Source: Adineta ricciae
Lineage: Eukaryota; Rotifera; Eurotatoria; Adinetida; Adinetidae
Assembly: GCA_905250025.1 (NCBI GenBank)
Contig: CAJNOJ010000024.1
Location: forward strand, 310,001 to 374,000
Length of the DNA: 64,000 nucleotides
Direction of reading: 5' to 3'
A program made the position numbers and the translations under genes. Below are positions 40,971 through 54,100 of the stretch, one piece after another. Within the stretch, counting starts at the first letter, position 1. Every line of letters starts with the position of its first letter. The notes beneath the pieces were generated by a model, which was not told the origin of the DNA, ran no database searches, and saw only the letters and a list, made by a program, of their open reading frames with translations.

Positions 40971-41190
40971 TTATTCAGATACAAGAGGATAACTGAAATC
41001 GATGACATAGATGCCTCGCTTTAATATCTCTTTTGCATACTGATTTACTGCTCGCGCATTGTCTAACATGATAGAACGAATCAGATGACTATCTTCTAAA
41101 ATCTAAACACACAATTCAAGTAAAACAACTAACTACAGAATGAGTCTTACCGTGAAATTCAATCTTTTCATTCCAGCTGGAATATAATTC
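40971..41190 (-). pseudogene. GCAT: Relic of glycine C-acetyltransferase (2-amino-3-ketobutyrate CoA ligase)
   Basis: Two adjoining exon-like pieces (41151 to ~41185, and 40971-41102) join across a 48-nt GT/AG intron. The join gives a segment ending NARAVNQYAKEILKRGIYVIDFSYPLVSE then stop. It resembles the C-terminal part of mitochondrial GCAT, whose equivalent region reads ADDMLKRGIFVIGFSYPVVP followed by a conserved basic stretch. Here a stop follows SYPLVSE, so that last stretch (about 45 residues in the family) is missing, and I found nothing of the PLP-binding or catalytic N-terminal two thirds. It therefore looks like a fragment left by deletion or partial duplication. The frame and splice sites are still intact, so decay may be recent or the piece may be used in another transcript. 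Confidence 0.7.
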
Positions 41191-42354
41191 GCGTTACGAG
41201 GAGCATGTTTCGGCAAATTTGTTTGCTTTTTCAATTATATTAATTGCTTTCACTGCGCTTATCACAATCGAGGTTGGGAAACAAACGCCAAGAAAATCAT
41301 ACTTGAAATTAAAACTTTTTCCGCATCACTATTGGTGGAAATTAAGCAGTACTTTTCCTAACGTGGTATTAATGGTATACACACACCTAGACACATTTAT
41401 TTAAATGTTCTTTAGTTTCTATAAGATGAATACTTGTTCAGTTAGCTTTGCAAAAGAAAAATAGACGAGGAGCATTTTTCGTGTAACTCTATGAAGAGTA
41501 GTATATGCATATGTTCAAAGTGATTGAGTCGTGTCATGTTCTTTCCATGTCGTCAAACAGTAAGAGTTGTATGAATTGTTTTTCACGGAAGCATTTAGTA
41601 CAAAAACATCGTCCTACAAGTTTGTCTCTTGTTATTTAAATGCAAACAATAAAATCATTTGCTGGTAAGATGCTGCGATGACCAATAAAATAACAATTAC
41701 TACAGATATATTTTAAGCAATTAAACGTTTCCAGTCAAGCTTGATAAAATGCTAAAGAGAAATACACTCTGTTAGAAACTAATGTGATTATCACATTATC
41801 CTTCTCCTCTGACATTTTATATCGCAATGCGAAAATGTTGCACCTACAATTACATTCGAGTCTATGGTAGAGTTATTAATAACGAGTGAGCTGCACTTTC
41901 GATATTTTAATAATAGACTCTGTCTCAACTGTAATATTACACTTTACCAGCTGAATTACTCTTTGAACAGCTAGCTTAACAGGCTTTCGTTCAAATTAGA
42001 AAAAAGTACCGCAAACAACTGTTGCGCGGAGGTCGATAGTACCTATTAAACTCATCAATCGCCATATCCTCTTGGGTATTTTCAATTGTGAACGATGTCT
42101 GGACACCTTTTCTATGTCTTGATAAGATGAAGAACAAGAACGGGAAGAAATCAAATTCTACCAAAATGAACAGATGAAGTAAATCACTTGTTTAAATAGA
42201 TAGAGAGAGAGAGAGAGTGGCCAGGATGATAGAAATCATAAAATAAAAACCTATTTTTCTCACTATGTTATCACTATTTAGTTAAGTGACGATTTTACGT
42301 TCGGTAAATGCATCGAGGAACGAAGCAACGTGCTTTCCGTTGGTTACATAGATA
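41191..42354. other. Gene-free stretch
   Basis: AT-rich sequence with a GA run near 42204-42217 and nothing else I could identify. No further GCAT exons were found here. Confidence 0.5.
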
Positions 42355-42356
42355 TA

Positions 42357-43205
42357 AGGTTGGTGCAGTGCAAAATTCTTTTTGTCAATTTTTAATGAAT
42401 TCCGATGTGGTTTGATGCGCTGAATCCGAATATGTATGATTTAATTAGATAAGAAATGAGCTTACTACTGGAAATTGAAACATACTGCGAAAACCGAGGG
42501 GTTAAAAAAACAGGTTTTCTACTGGGATTTTAACGATGGCGCTTCGAAAAAATTTATTATAGCTTTGAAAGTTTTCTCTGCGAATTCAGCATCAAAAACT
42601 GATACTAGGAGTGGTGGGTGAAGGTGTCCAGGAAATATGAGTGCTCTTATAAGCTTTATACATACGGTGACTGCACCCACCCTCAACCAACCTAATTTCA
42701 CTCATACCCCTAAATTTTTTTCAAAATAGTTAGATCGGCCCTTCAAATGTCAATAACAGCGATCTTTCTCAGTCCGAACGTATAATAAGATTGGAAAAAA
42801 GAAAATAAGCAAAAATTGCTGTTAAAAATCGAAAAATGACTCAAAAATTTTGAGAAACAACGTGAGTTAAGGAAAGATAATACGTAGATTATATCTAGGA
42901 CATCTAAGGAGTCGAACGGTGAAAGAAAAAAGTTTATATCTTCATTAGAAAATGAGTTGATGCATTTTCAATGAGGTTCACTCGAATGGTTGGTGTGTGA
43001 AAAGAAATAAACTTTTTCGAAGCGCCATCGTCAAAATCCCAGTAGAAAACCTGTTTTTTTAACCCCTCGGTTTTCGCAGTATGTTTCGATTTCCGGTAGT
43101 AAGCTCATTTCTTATCTAACTAAATCATACATATTCGGATTCAGCGCGTCAAACCACATCGGAATTCATTGCAATTGAAAAAAAAAATTTGCATTGCACC
43201 AACCT
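42357..43205. mobile_element. Mariner-like MITE with ~200-bp terminal inverted repeats
   Basis: Left arm 42357-42558 and right arm 43006-43205 are near-identical reverse complements. They share, for example, GAAAACCGAGGGGTTAAAAA and TACTGGGATTTT. The ends read AGGTTGGTGCA, like the ends of mariner elements such as Hsmar1/MADE1, and each end is flanked by TA (42355-42356 and 43206-43207), the Tc1/mariner target-site duplication. The ~450-bp interior has no transposase frame. This is a non-autonomous foldback-style element with unusually long arms. The few differences between arms suggest a fairly recent insertion. Confidence 0.88.
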
Positions 43206-43207
43206 TA

Positions 43208-43589
43208 TTTTCATTTCATTTTTGTTAATGTAACTGAGTATAAATCTTTAGGCAGATGACTATTTAGTAATAATACTGATTTCACGTGTTGTTTGACTGA
43301 ACTAGAATCATGGATAAAGTGTTCTCCGATTCATTGTGAGTCGCGACAAAATTTTTTTAATTCAGATTATTTTGTCATCATTGCATTTTCCACTGTTTCG
43401 TATGCCGAACGGCGAAAACTGCAAATCGATAGTTGTCTTTTTTTGTAATGATGAAAACAACTATAATGTTCGTGATGTCATCCTCTGTTGCATTTTTCGT
43501 AATGAGTGTAAGGATATATATAAATGTCTCCGAGATTGTTTATTTCGAGTAAAAGAAGAGTCTGTTTTCCATACAAACATCGATTCCTA
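43208..43589. other. Spacer between the MITE and the Ly6-like gene
   Basis: About 380 bp. Plus-strand frames here run antisense into the Ly6-like gene and have no family support. Confidence 0.5.
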
Positions 43590-44019
43590 TCAATTGCATA
43601 CATCTTGGGAACAAAACATAAAGCAATCGAATGTGCGCATACGTTTGATGCAACCCCCGTTTCGATGACTGATCTTTTCTTGAATTAGTTTGTATTCAGC
43701 CGAGATCGTCGACATACAGCCACGCTGAACATTTGTTTCAACTAAAAAACGAAAAAAACTACAGCATGAACAAATGGAAGTCGATTGATTTTTACTGCCA
43801 CGATGAAACCATGAATAGCAAACACTATTTTTGTCATCGCATACTTGGGTGTGATCGTTCGAAGGTGTGTCGCACGATGGGTCGATTTTGTCACATGTTC
43901 TACACTCAAGTGCATCACCTAAATGGATGACTCTGTGTACAGTAATCAGATAAACTTTTCGACTTACTAATAGATAATAAACAGCATAAGAAAAGCGCAT
44001 GGAGTACATACTTGCCCAT
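43590..44019 (-). CDS. Secreted Ly6/uPAR three-finger-fold protein
   Basis: Three exons (43968-44019, 43796-43918, 43590-43741) total 327 nt and 108 aa. Exon 1 begins MGKYVLHALFLCCLLSISDA, a clear signal peptide, and splices in frame to the mature start LECRTCDKIDPSC. Ten Cys residues follow in Ly6/uPAR style. The typical Cys-Asn end is present (FCSQDVCN, then stop), although the usual CC pair before it is replaced by CFMFC. No hydrophobic GPI tail follows the CN, so the protein is probably secreted rather than anchored. Introns are 49 and 54 nt. Family members act as receptor modulators, adhesion factors or channel partners; the ligand is unknown. Confidence 0.82.
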
Positions 44020-44498
44020 TGGTTGCATCTCGGATATGTTGAAGCAAAGAAGAACCACTCGACTTGATTCGACGTTCCTGACGATAACTATATAAAGAGT
44101 TATTAATCATAGAAAAAGTTCAGTTCTCATGAGTATTTATAGGAAAAACAAGAAAAAAGTCCTGCAACACGTATCAAATGATAAAAAAATGCAGAAAAAA
44201 AAGACTAATTACACAAATTGTATGTAAAACTATTAGGTAAATTAGATTGTCAGCTTGTACTAAACAGATGATATTTCATTCATATATTTAACTTATCATA
44301 TCTCGATAGGTTGGACATATACATTTTAAATTGTTCCTATTTCGTGTTGTTATCGATAAACAAAGCTCATTTATCAATAGTATCTGACTAATGACAAATG
44401 CAAACTGTCAAATATCTCGTTTGTATTCAAGTTACTCCCTATTCGAAAGCAAGCAAATGAATCGCTTTTTTTATTCAAAGAATCTATTCGGACTTCGA
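44020..44498. other. Short spacer with an ambiguous exon-like piece
   Basis: Minus-strand 44020-44094 is bounded by an acceptor-like TATATAG and a donor-like CAA/GTATGT and is open in two frames. It may be the 5'UTR of the Ly6-like gene. The rest shows nothing. Confidence 0.35.
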
Positions 44499-45093
44499 TC
44501 AATTCAAATTCGAGCACAATGAAATACGCTTAGAAACATGTTCTCCGTATGGAGATGACTTATCGAGTGAACAAATGTATGCTGAATGCCTCGAATAGGT
44601 GACCGTACACCTTACCAGCTTGAACTCCTCAGTTCCGTCTGCAGTGTATAAGGTGAAATTGATCTCTTCCATGTATAACACATTTTTAACTTGGATGTCG
44701 AGTGCATTCCGGTAGATACCGTCGATCAATTTATTACTCAATACATTTTCTTTGCTCCGTACACGTGACAAACGTTCTTGAAATTGTAAGACCATGGATG
44801 AGTTTTGCATGCAATACATTCGACTATTATCTTCGATTGTTTTATTCACAGGTGTGTTCATTACACAGATTTCATGTAGACATTCATGGGAGTCACTCTG
44901 CAGTTAGCCATTGGGGAGCGTCTAGCATTGAATATCGATGATACAAAAGAATCTGTTCTTTTTTATTTGTATGTCGCACACAGGCAAAAGAAATCGTTTT
45001 TTTTACAATGAAGACAGAAGAAAAGCAAAAATATATGTGTATGTATAATGAGTGAAAGAAAGATAGAGAAGAAGATGGGATCAACCATTCCAT
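44499..45093 (-). CDS. Possible secreted orphan protein, two exons
   Basis: Exons 45007-45093 and 44499-44897 join in frame across a 109-nt intron to give 161 aa. Exon 1 (MEWLIPSSSLSFFHSLYIHI and on) is hydrophobic enough for a signal peptide. Exon 2 begins SDSHECLHEICVMN. It has six Cys residues and three N-glycosylation sequons (NKT, NSS, NFT), which fits a secreted protein. I recognise no family. Its start lies only 65 nt beyond the stop of the RhoGEF gene on the same strand. The signal-peptide exon is weakly supported, and exon 2 is better supported than the full model. Confidence 0.4.
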
Positions 45094-45158
45094 TGCTATA
45101 CTTCCCTAGAAAAGATATAAGAGAAATAAATTCATGGATTTGAATCGAAGGAAAAAAC

Positions 45159-48100
45159 TTACGTAGCATCGAGTGTTGTATTTAGTAACAGATGACTTCG
45201 AATATCAATTAATCGTCGCGATGTTAGAGAATCTCTACGGTAGGCGAGAAGATTGGGTGACGGTGCACTGTCATCTAATGATGGGATATTCGTTTTCGCG
45301 GAAGGATTTGTTGATGATGACGATGATATTCTAATAATATCTGACTGTTGACTGTTAGAATTTTCAATATGAGTATCATTATGAAGTGTAATTTCATTTT
45401 GATCGCCCAATAGAAGATCGTCTGTACGTATCAATTCATTAGAACAAACAAACGTATTCACCGGTAGTCGAACAGTCGTTGATCGGTTATTATCATAATC
45501 ACTCTCATTACCACTAGCAATAAGAGATGGACTATCGTCAGATGAATGCTTTGTTCGCAGAGATATTTGTTCATCCAGAGATCTTGGTGAATCATACACG
45601 TTGAGATGAATGGAAGAACCAACGTCATTCTCATCAAATATTCGATGACGACGATGACCTTGCTGCTGCTGTTGCTGTTGCTGTTGTTGACATGAAGGTC
45701 GATGAGGTTGAGTGCGTTTTTTAACACTTGCATATGGAGTACGACGAAGAGAAGATTCCGGTGATGGTGAGGATGTTTGACCTGTCAAAGATGATGGAGT
45801 GTCTAGAGAAAACAAAATGTGAAGAATAATTCAATGGAGTTTTCGTATCTACCTGCTATTATTTGATTGTTCGATGTAAGTGTACTCGTACTTGATGAGG
45901 ATGATAGTTGTGTGTTTAATTGTTGATTGTTTTTTGCTTCTAAATCATTTTTCGTACAATCATCCCGTCCTTGATAGGAAACGCTTTGTCGAGGTTGAGC
46001 GTCTATTGCTATAACAGTTGTTATTGAGCTTTTCCCATCCAATTCTTCGTTTTTTATCGATGGAACAATTGAGGGTACGGACGATGACGTCGTTGTCGTT
46101 ACTGATGAATCTTCATCTGCGCTGAATAAAAATGATCCTGTGGAACTAACACCACTTGAACTATGTACACTACGGAAGGAATTCGTAATCAAAGATGAAT
46201 CATTCTTTTCACTTGACTGTTCATTATTCCATGACATCCGTTTGAGAATCGTGATTGATGATGAGGAGATTTGTTTCGTTGGAGTGGCTGCTGAATTTGT
46301 GTCATGTGTACTTGTGCCATCCGCTGTGAAGTACCGACCGAAATTCTTTCGGTCTGTACGGGAATTTCGTCGTGTCTGTTCGACTATTTTAAACACATCC
46401 GATTCAACTTTCGATGAACGTCGAGAAGCGTCATCAGTGCCGGGATTTGGACTTTCCGTATTCGATACAGGTATATCAATAGATGGTGAGGAAGGCGTCG
46501 ATGGACATTCTGGAGCTGTATTGGTTGACACAGATGAACTCGTCGTTGCATGGAGAGTTTGAAACTTGAGTTTAGATTCTTCCATTAGCGATAGAAAATT
46601 CGCTTTCGTTGTTCGAATATTCTCTATCCATTGCTTGCTCAAATTCGTTTGAAACAAATAACCACTTTCGATAAGATTATACTCCGAAAAGATCAATGCA
46701 ACAAATGATGCCTAGAATACAAGCAAAAGACGTTCGTTTAAAATAAAGAAAACGAATTTGTTCTTTTTGCTGTTGAACGTACCGTGTTTGGTTCTGTATT
46801 ATTACTATTGCCACCACGACGATCATATTCACGAACGTCGATACGGTCAATGCGTATCGGTGGTTTGAGAATTTTATTTACTATATTTGATGATAGACGA
46901 TTGGATTGTCCATCGCTGTGAGAAGATGTCAAGGGCGAATTTGTTGAACCACTTCGTTTGCCACCTTTGGTGATAAGAAACATGTCGGAAAAGAGATAAC
47001 AATAAACATCTTGACTATTCTTAGCATCTTTCATTTTCATGGGTCCTTGTTGAATAATCTGACGGCGATACCCACGAACATGTAATGGCATATCTTGTTG
47101 AAGATCCAAGCGATTCGATAATGCATCACGGTTATACTCTTGAAGGATCTGAAAGAGTTTTCAGAGACAAACAACTTAGATCGAACCGAAACATCAAGTT
47201 GAATAAATACCGAAGAGAGTTCAGGTGGTGCTGAAACATATTCATATGGGCCGATACGATCATTTATCTGACGAATACGTTCTTCTTGCTCTTGATTATG
47301 TAGCTTCGAATTCACTCGATTGACAAACGTTGCCACTTTTTGAATCTAATATAACAATGCCGATGAAATTCACATATCGAAGTTTAATGTCGAACTACTT
47401 TTTAGTAGCAAACAGAATAGCTTAGACTGTTGAGATAGCGTAGCTAATTCTTCTCTCTGTACGACACAATTAGAAAGAGAAGTATTCAAGGTTTTATGTA
47501 AGCGAAGACGCGTCTTTTCCATTTTGTTACTTGCTGAGTTAGTCTACGCTCCACAATAATGGCATTTGGGAATCTATCCAATGCCAATAATAGACAAAAT
47601 ATTTTGCTAGATGACGGGGAGATAAACAGTTGCTCGAGATGTGATAGTATTTCTTCTCAAAAACGGCATCGTTATTGTAAATCTGATAAAACTGACAAAA
47701 TAGCGCGACATGTCTACATATAGAAATAATGTAGAGAAATTTTTGTCGGTTTCTAGATTAGATCAACAACTACGGTGAAGATTGTCACGTTACTCTTTCG
47801 AAATTATTACGAGAGGATCTGATTGACATACCATTTCATGTAGATCGTGTCTTTGCTGCGTATCGTTTGTTTTCTTTTGGATAGCTTCGAGTAGCAATTT
47901 ATACCGAGTTAAGCGTTGAAGAGGTTTGATGGTCAAATCCGAAAATGATAAACGATTCGTATAATTGCCTTCGATCCACTAGAACCAGGCTCAATCGTTA
48001 ATTTGACCAAATAGCTTTACTTCACTTACCGAGATCAAATATTGAAACAATTCATCGCGCGAAAGCCTCTGTTTGAAATACTCGGCACTTGTTTTCTGAT

Positions 48101-51100
48101 CAAGAACGTAGTGTAGATACGATTTGAAATAGACGTCAAACTGAAAGAAAAAAACATATCGAAATATAATCGAGACAATCAGCAATGATGTTTACATTGA
48201 CAAATCCGTTTTTTAAGTCAGATGGATTCATTGGTAGACCATTCTGTTTAAGTTTGACTTTAATCGGTAGTAGAATTTCTTTCCAAAACAGTAAATTTCC
48301 ATGCAGAACTTCTTGAATATTGGAAAATAACTTCTCCATATCAATATCGTTGAAGATTCCTTCACGCTGTGATGATTTCAATATGCTAACACTGGTCATC
48401 AGTATATCCGTCATAGTAAGAATCTGACGTATGTAAGAAACTTCGGTTGTAAGTAATTCATAGATCGCTTCTTGTTGTAGTTTGATGTTTTCAGACATTG
48501 ACTAAAAGAAATGAAGTTTTCTCCGAGTGTCCTTAACCTCTCAGTATCCTAATCCTTCATGGTAAAACTATCCGGAAAGAAGAGAAATCAGTCTTGACTT
48601 GATTGTGCCAAGGAAAATAAAGATTATGTAATTTAGACAAACTTTATCCTTTGAATCTTGCACTCGCCTACGAGAGATAAGAGGAAACGTGGCTTTTCTT
48701 TACCGATCGTGCTTGTTCGGTCAAAAATGGTTGCCATTCTTTTTCAATGACCAGATCACATTCATCAATCGAACATTGAAGTTGAGCTAATTTCGGCAGC
48801 CCATGCGTCAACCATTCTTCACATTTTCGACGAACAAACGAGAGATTACTTTCGCTACGTTCTGATAACTCAGATGTATCCTAGGAAGAAAAAGCGTGAT
48901 TGAATTGTGCATGAAAAGAGGTCGAACTCACTCGTGTGAATATACTTCCAGCGAATATACTTGATCGATTGGTTTTATTGATTCGAGTGGACGATTTTGC
49001 ATCTTGATTCTCGTCATTGTCGAGCATCATACAATGCGTTGAGAGACGTTTCGATGTTGCTTTGGAATTCTTAAAAAGAAATGAAAAGGTCGGTTCATGT
49101 CATGCGCTGACAAGAGTTGTTTTAGTTGCGATACTGGAAATCGAGAAATAACAATAATAGGATAAAGAAGGCAATGTTGTTCGATGCTTCCTAACTACCG
49201 CAAATGAAGCTAATCTTCGAAACTTGAGATATATGAAAATAAAACAGACAAGAACTCTAAATATATTTGTTGACAGTAAGCAAGACGATTTTCCTCTCTC
49301 TGCTTAACGTCGATTATCGAAAGTATCCATTAAGATGAAAACCGAGACGAGACATCGCTTTATTGCGTCTTTTTTCCCTTCGTGTCTATACGCCATGATG
49401 AGAAGGTCACATTTTTTCTCACTATTATCACTGAGAAAAGAATACAACAAACTAATAATATCATATCAATCATTTAAGATACATTTGATTCTTTTCCTTG
49501 ATGCCAACGATGATTAACAGGTGAATAACATCTTCCTTGTTAGATTATTAACGACTGTCAAGTGTTTATCTGTTGTTTACTACAGACAAATTTACTCCAA
49601 TCACTTACCGAGGGTAATACCGCTGAACCCGTTGAATTCCGCTTCTCTTTTCGTTCCTTTCCCGCTGATGTCTTCGCCAAAGCCGGATTGATTGTTTCTA
49701 AACGAGCAAAAAAGAAATTAATCAGAAATCTTCTTTTCTTGTGCGGAAAAAGAACTTAAATGACCATTCTCAATCGATTCATGTGCCGAAGAAAGGTATG
49801 TCATATCATGGTAACTGATGCTTTTTTGTTTAACAAAATAATGTCTATCAATCTGTCCGCGAACAGGCGAATCTTCTTCAGTCAATGCACAATTCCAAAC
49901 GAATTTCGAGTTCGATGAATGCGAATCCGAATACGATTTCCGTTTCGATTTCCACGCATCAGATAATTGTCGACAAATCGATACACGTCGGCACAGCTCT
50001 CCTTCAGTCATTTTTCATACGCAGAATAAGCTGTAAGATTTCTTTGTACAATGAATGAAAGAAGTAATAAACGCTAATCGAAGGAGAGAGAATTATGTAA
50101 TAAGGCGTATATAGGACAATAACAACAAAAAACTGATAAGTAAGTTTTTTTTGCTTCTCTCGCGTGCCTTAAATAGACTTTTCTATGCATGGTTGGCAGG
50201 AAAAAACGAGCAAGTTCTAATCGATGGATCTAATCACATGATAAATCGATTTTTTTCGAACTCGCTTCTTTTTTAACTTGTCAACTAACTTCAACTTCGG
50301 ACAGGAACAGCAGTGATGAAATATCAAGATTAGCCGTTCTATTACATCATTGTATACATTTACAGACATTTCAAGAATGTATGCCAAGTGAGTTTTTTAT
50401 GTGTGCGTGTATGAAGGGAACGAGAGAGAGAGAGAGAGAGAGAAGAAAAGGTTTTATCGTTAATTAGAACAGAAAGACGATATGACATAATCAATCGAAT
50501 GGCTTCAATGTTTTAGATTTCTTTTCTATACCTGTTACGACAAGATCATTTAAAAGAAGATGTTTAACTGGTTGATCCAAGGACAATGGTAATGTAGGAG
50601 CACTTCGTAAACAAATGTAATATGTATCGATGGAAAGATTATGCTTTTCGAAGAGTTTTATCAACATTTCTCTAGAACAAACAAGAAAATCGCAAACCAA
50701 TCGAGACAGTCGACCCTCTTACCTCAATGTTGTGTTTTCAGATGTAGTGGAATATTTGAGTTTTTCTTTGAAGTTTTGCCCATTGATATCGTTGAAATAA
50801 ATATACGTATTATCCTAGAATAGATATAAAAGCAATTATTTTCAAGGCGAAACCGTTTCTCACATATCGATTATATTCAATTTGCATGATTACTTGTCTC
50901 CACATTAATTCAAATCCTCCTTTCTCTCAATCAATTTTTTTCTGTCTACCCAAACATACATTTCTAATCTGTCCTTCATAATAAGCACTCATTTACAAAT
51001 AAATAAACTCTCCGAATAAACGCAAATCGAATCGAAGGTTTCATATATTTACAAAGAACTTTTCTTCAACAATAAACATACCACTGATGGCAAATTTTCT

Positions 51101-54100
51101 TCAGATAAAGCATGTTTTCGTGGATCAAATGTTGATTCATTAACTGTTGCTATTGCACTATTTCTTCGACTTGTATTAATTGATGTTGCTAGATTAAGAA
51201 CTGACATACTGAATTGTTTACCAGACATATTCGTCTATTTAAACAAAAAAAAAGAGAAGTTTTTGTCGAGGTGAAGAAGAACCATTGAATATTTACTTCA
51301 GGTGAATCCAAAGCTAGATTGGATCGTCGTGTACGAAAGACATTGGTTAATAAACTACGAGTTTTTTCTCTAAAGAACAAAATGAATCAGAATGAGAATG
51401 TTTCTCTGTTTTTTTCTTTTAAATAAGAAAAACCTTCGCTTGTGAACATCTGTTCTTGACATGGATATTTTCAAGTTAATGTGAAAGATTGACAATCATT
51501 CCCGAACTTTTCTTTTTGTTTCTCTCCGATTCGCTGTGCTTTGTTTCTTCGTTTCTCACCATGCGTAATCATCTGATGTGAGGTGTGAACAATCGTTATA
51601 CAAATAGTGAAGCTTATTTACTTAGTGTCGATGCGGACAACGAAAGAAAAGGAATGACAAGCAAGATTAATTAGAATATGAATTCCTTTTATATCCGCTA
51701 TCACATATTCATATCGATGTCAACAGGTAAATAATGACACTTTGCAATTGACAATAGGAAGAAAAAGAAATGATATTTCATGATTAGATAATCTGAGAGA
51801 AAGAGCGAACGCTGTGTTTCAAGAAGATAAATACTGATTAATATACCAAAAAGTCGATTCGTTGATGACTCGAAATAACAAAAACAGTTGCTATTTACTA
51901 ATGACACATCGCTAATATTTTCAAAGGCGTCATAACTTACTCGGGAGGATGTAGAAATTGTTGATGTATAGTGTTATTTTCTAATGTGAATTCGACGTTG
52001 CTTGTTGTCGTTGAATCATGGGGTTCGTCTAAAAGAGTAGAGATTTTTCTTTGTAGAAAATAAACACGAAAACGAATTCGCGTCTTCGTTTTATATATTT
52101 ACCTATCTCAGGGACAAGTTCATTATCATTTTCGTCTTTGATGCCGCCCTAAAACATAATCCAGAAGTAGAAACCTTCATTTCATGTCGAACTGTCTATA
52201 TGCAAATGAAAATTCATTCCGACTCTTTCCTTCCTTCGATATTTTAGCCGAAAAAAGAACAGCAATCATTTTTTTGCTTTTTTTTTTAGGATTGTTTGTA
52301 TTTCATCTCCTTCGATTCAATTAAAATAACACTAGCTTAGCTTTTTCTATTTATATATTCTCTCGAAATAAGGATTCGATTTTGATTCGATCAAATCGAG
52401 AATGTACAAAATAAATACTCCGAGAGATTTCTTTTATCTAATAATCATCTTGCGTGAGAGACAAGGTCAGTTCGATTGAATAGACAAACTATCGAGACAT
52501 CATATGCTTAGTAAATTAGAGTTTTCAATTTAATCTAACGAATCATTGATGCACCTTTCATTCGACGCTGTTTGCTTTTCGTTTTCTTTCCGCTGTTTAT
52601 ACATGCATGCGTGTAGACAATCTTCTGATCGAATTAGAGCGTCCATACCAATGACGGACGTGCCAGATAATAGTCTGTATGGAAAATTAGTTCTCGTCAC
52701 ACAACAATGACATTTTGAAAGAAGAGAGAAAAAAAACAAATCAAACTATGAAAGAGAACGAAAGAAGAGAAGAGATAGGTGAAGTATTTTGGTCTACTTA
52801 GAAGAAATTTCATAGTAAGGTGTAATTAGCATACGTTGTAGTCTATTGATTCTTTCTTGAATGGTAAGTAATATGACACACACACATCCAACTTGCCATC
52901 GTCTCAATGACAGAAGAAAGCCGTAAATATATGTATGGTCAAGTTGACTGTCCCCTTTTATTATTAGTCGTTCTATTGACAAGGGAGAAAATCAAATATT
53001 GTCAATAAGCATATGACAGAAGAAGAAGAATGAATAATACTGGGCAATAATCATCATCAGCATTGATTCAATGATTGTTGGTTCATGCCATTGAGACATG
53101 AGAGAGAAAGAGAACGTAAAAAGGTCAGTAGCTAGCAATAATGTGATTCTCTCATGTGTACTTATAAATATGCATGTGTAATACAATGCAATGTCTGACA
53201 TGATTGAAGTACAAATGGTGAAATATATATATATTCGTTCATTCTATCGATACTTTGACCATCATTTCTAACTATATTGAAGGTATATCATTAAACAGTG
53301 AAAATGTCATTGCCATTGTTGTTCTTAGTCTCGCAGACACCAGGCTCTCTATTATTAACAATAACAGAACGATACTGTCGGCGCTCATCATTATTGCTGT
53401 CTCGACAACCGTATCTACGTATGTGTGTATCAGGGCCAAACAATAATAAATTTTCTCGTTTTTTTTTACGGAGACCAACTGTATTAACACTTGACCTTCA
53501 TTCTATGTACATATACGCATATGTGTGTGTGTATATGCATGTTGAAAGTACGCGTGCCGCTCGTCAACAAACAAATCTTCTGACTAATGATAGGCGCATC
53601 TTTAGCTGATTAACTTCCTTACCTTTTCAGCTTGTTGTGATGAGTCATGGTAATTGGTGCGTTGTCGTTTTAATGAATTATTCTCATGATTATCATCAGA
53701 TCCTGTTAATGAACAAAATGAATGAGATATGTTCAGCGATGTTGTTTGATGATGTTGTTCGTGATCGATGTTATCATTGACAACATTCGAATTTAACGTG
53801 GTTACAGATGAGGACTCTAACAGATGATGAAATAATGATGGAAGACTTTGACGTCTTTTTATATGTAATTGTAATTGTTTTTGATCACGAAGTATTTTTG
53901 ATGGTGATAATTGTCGTTGATCATCGTTCATCGTTAAACTTGGTCTCAAATATGTTTTCTTACATATGGAGCAACGAGTCGATGCGGGATCGGATGGTGT
54001 GTTTAGCTTCGAAGCGAAGACACCAAATATCGATGGACGTCGCTTGTTCTTCGGGTTTAGGTCAAGATTGGAAGAATGTTGACATGCGAGACAAATATGT

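Noticed and set aside
43336-43668. 110-codon plus frame before and over the Ly6-like gene
   Set aside because: Mainly antisense to the Ly6-like last exon, with no recognised domain.
44020-44094. Exon-like piece as an extra last exon of PLEKHG5
   Set aside because: The PLEKHG5 frame already ends at 45159 at the position where the vertebrate protein ends, so the piece is not needed; it is more likely the leader of the Ly6-like gene.
46140-46562. 140-codon plus frame inside the PLEKHG5 tail
   Set aside because: Antisense frame in a Ser/Thr-rich coding exon; such exons often leave long open antisense frames.
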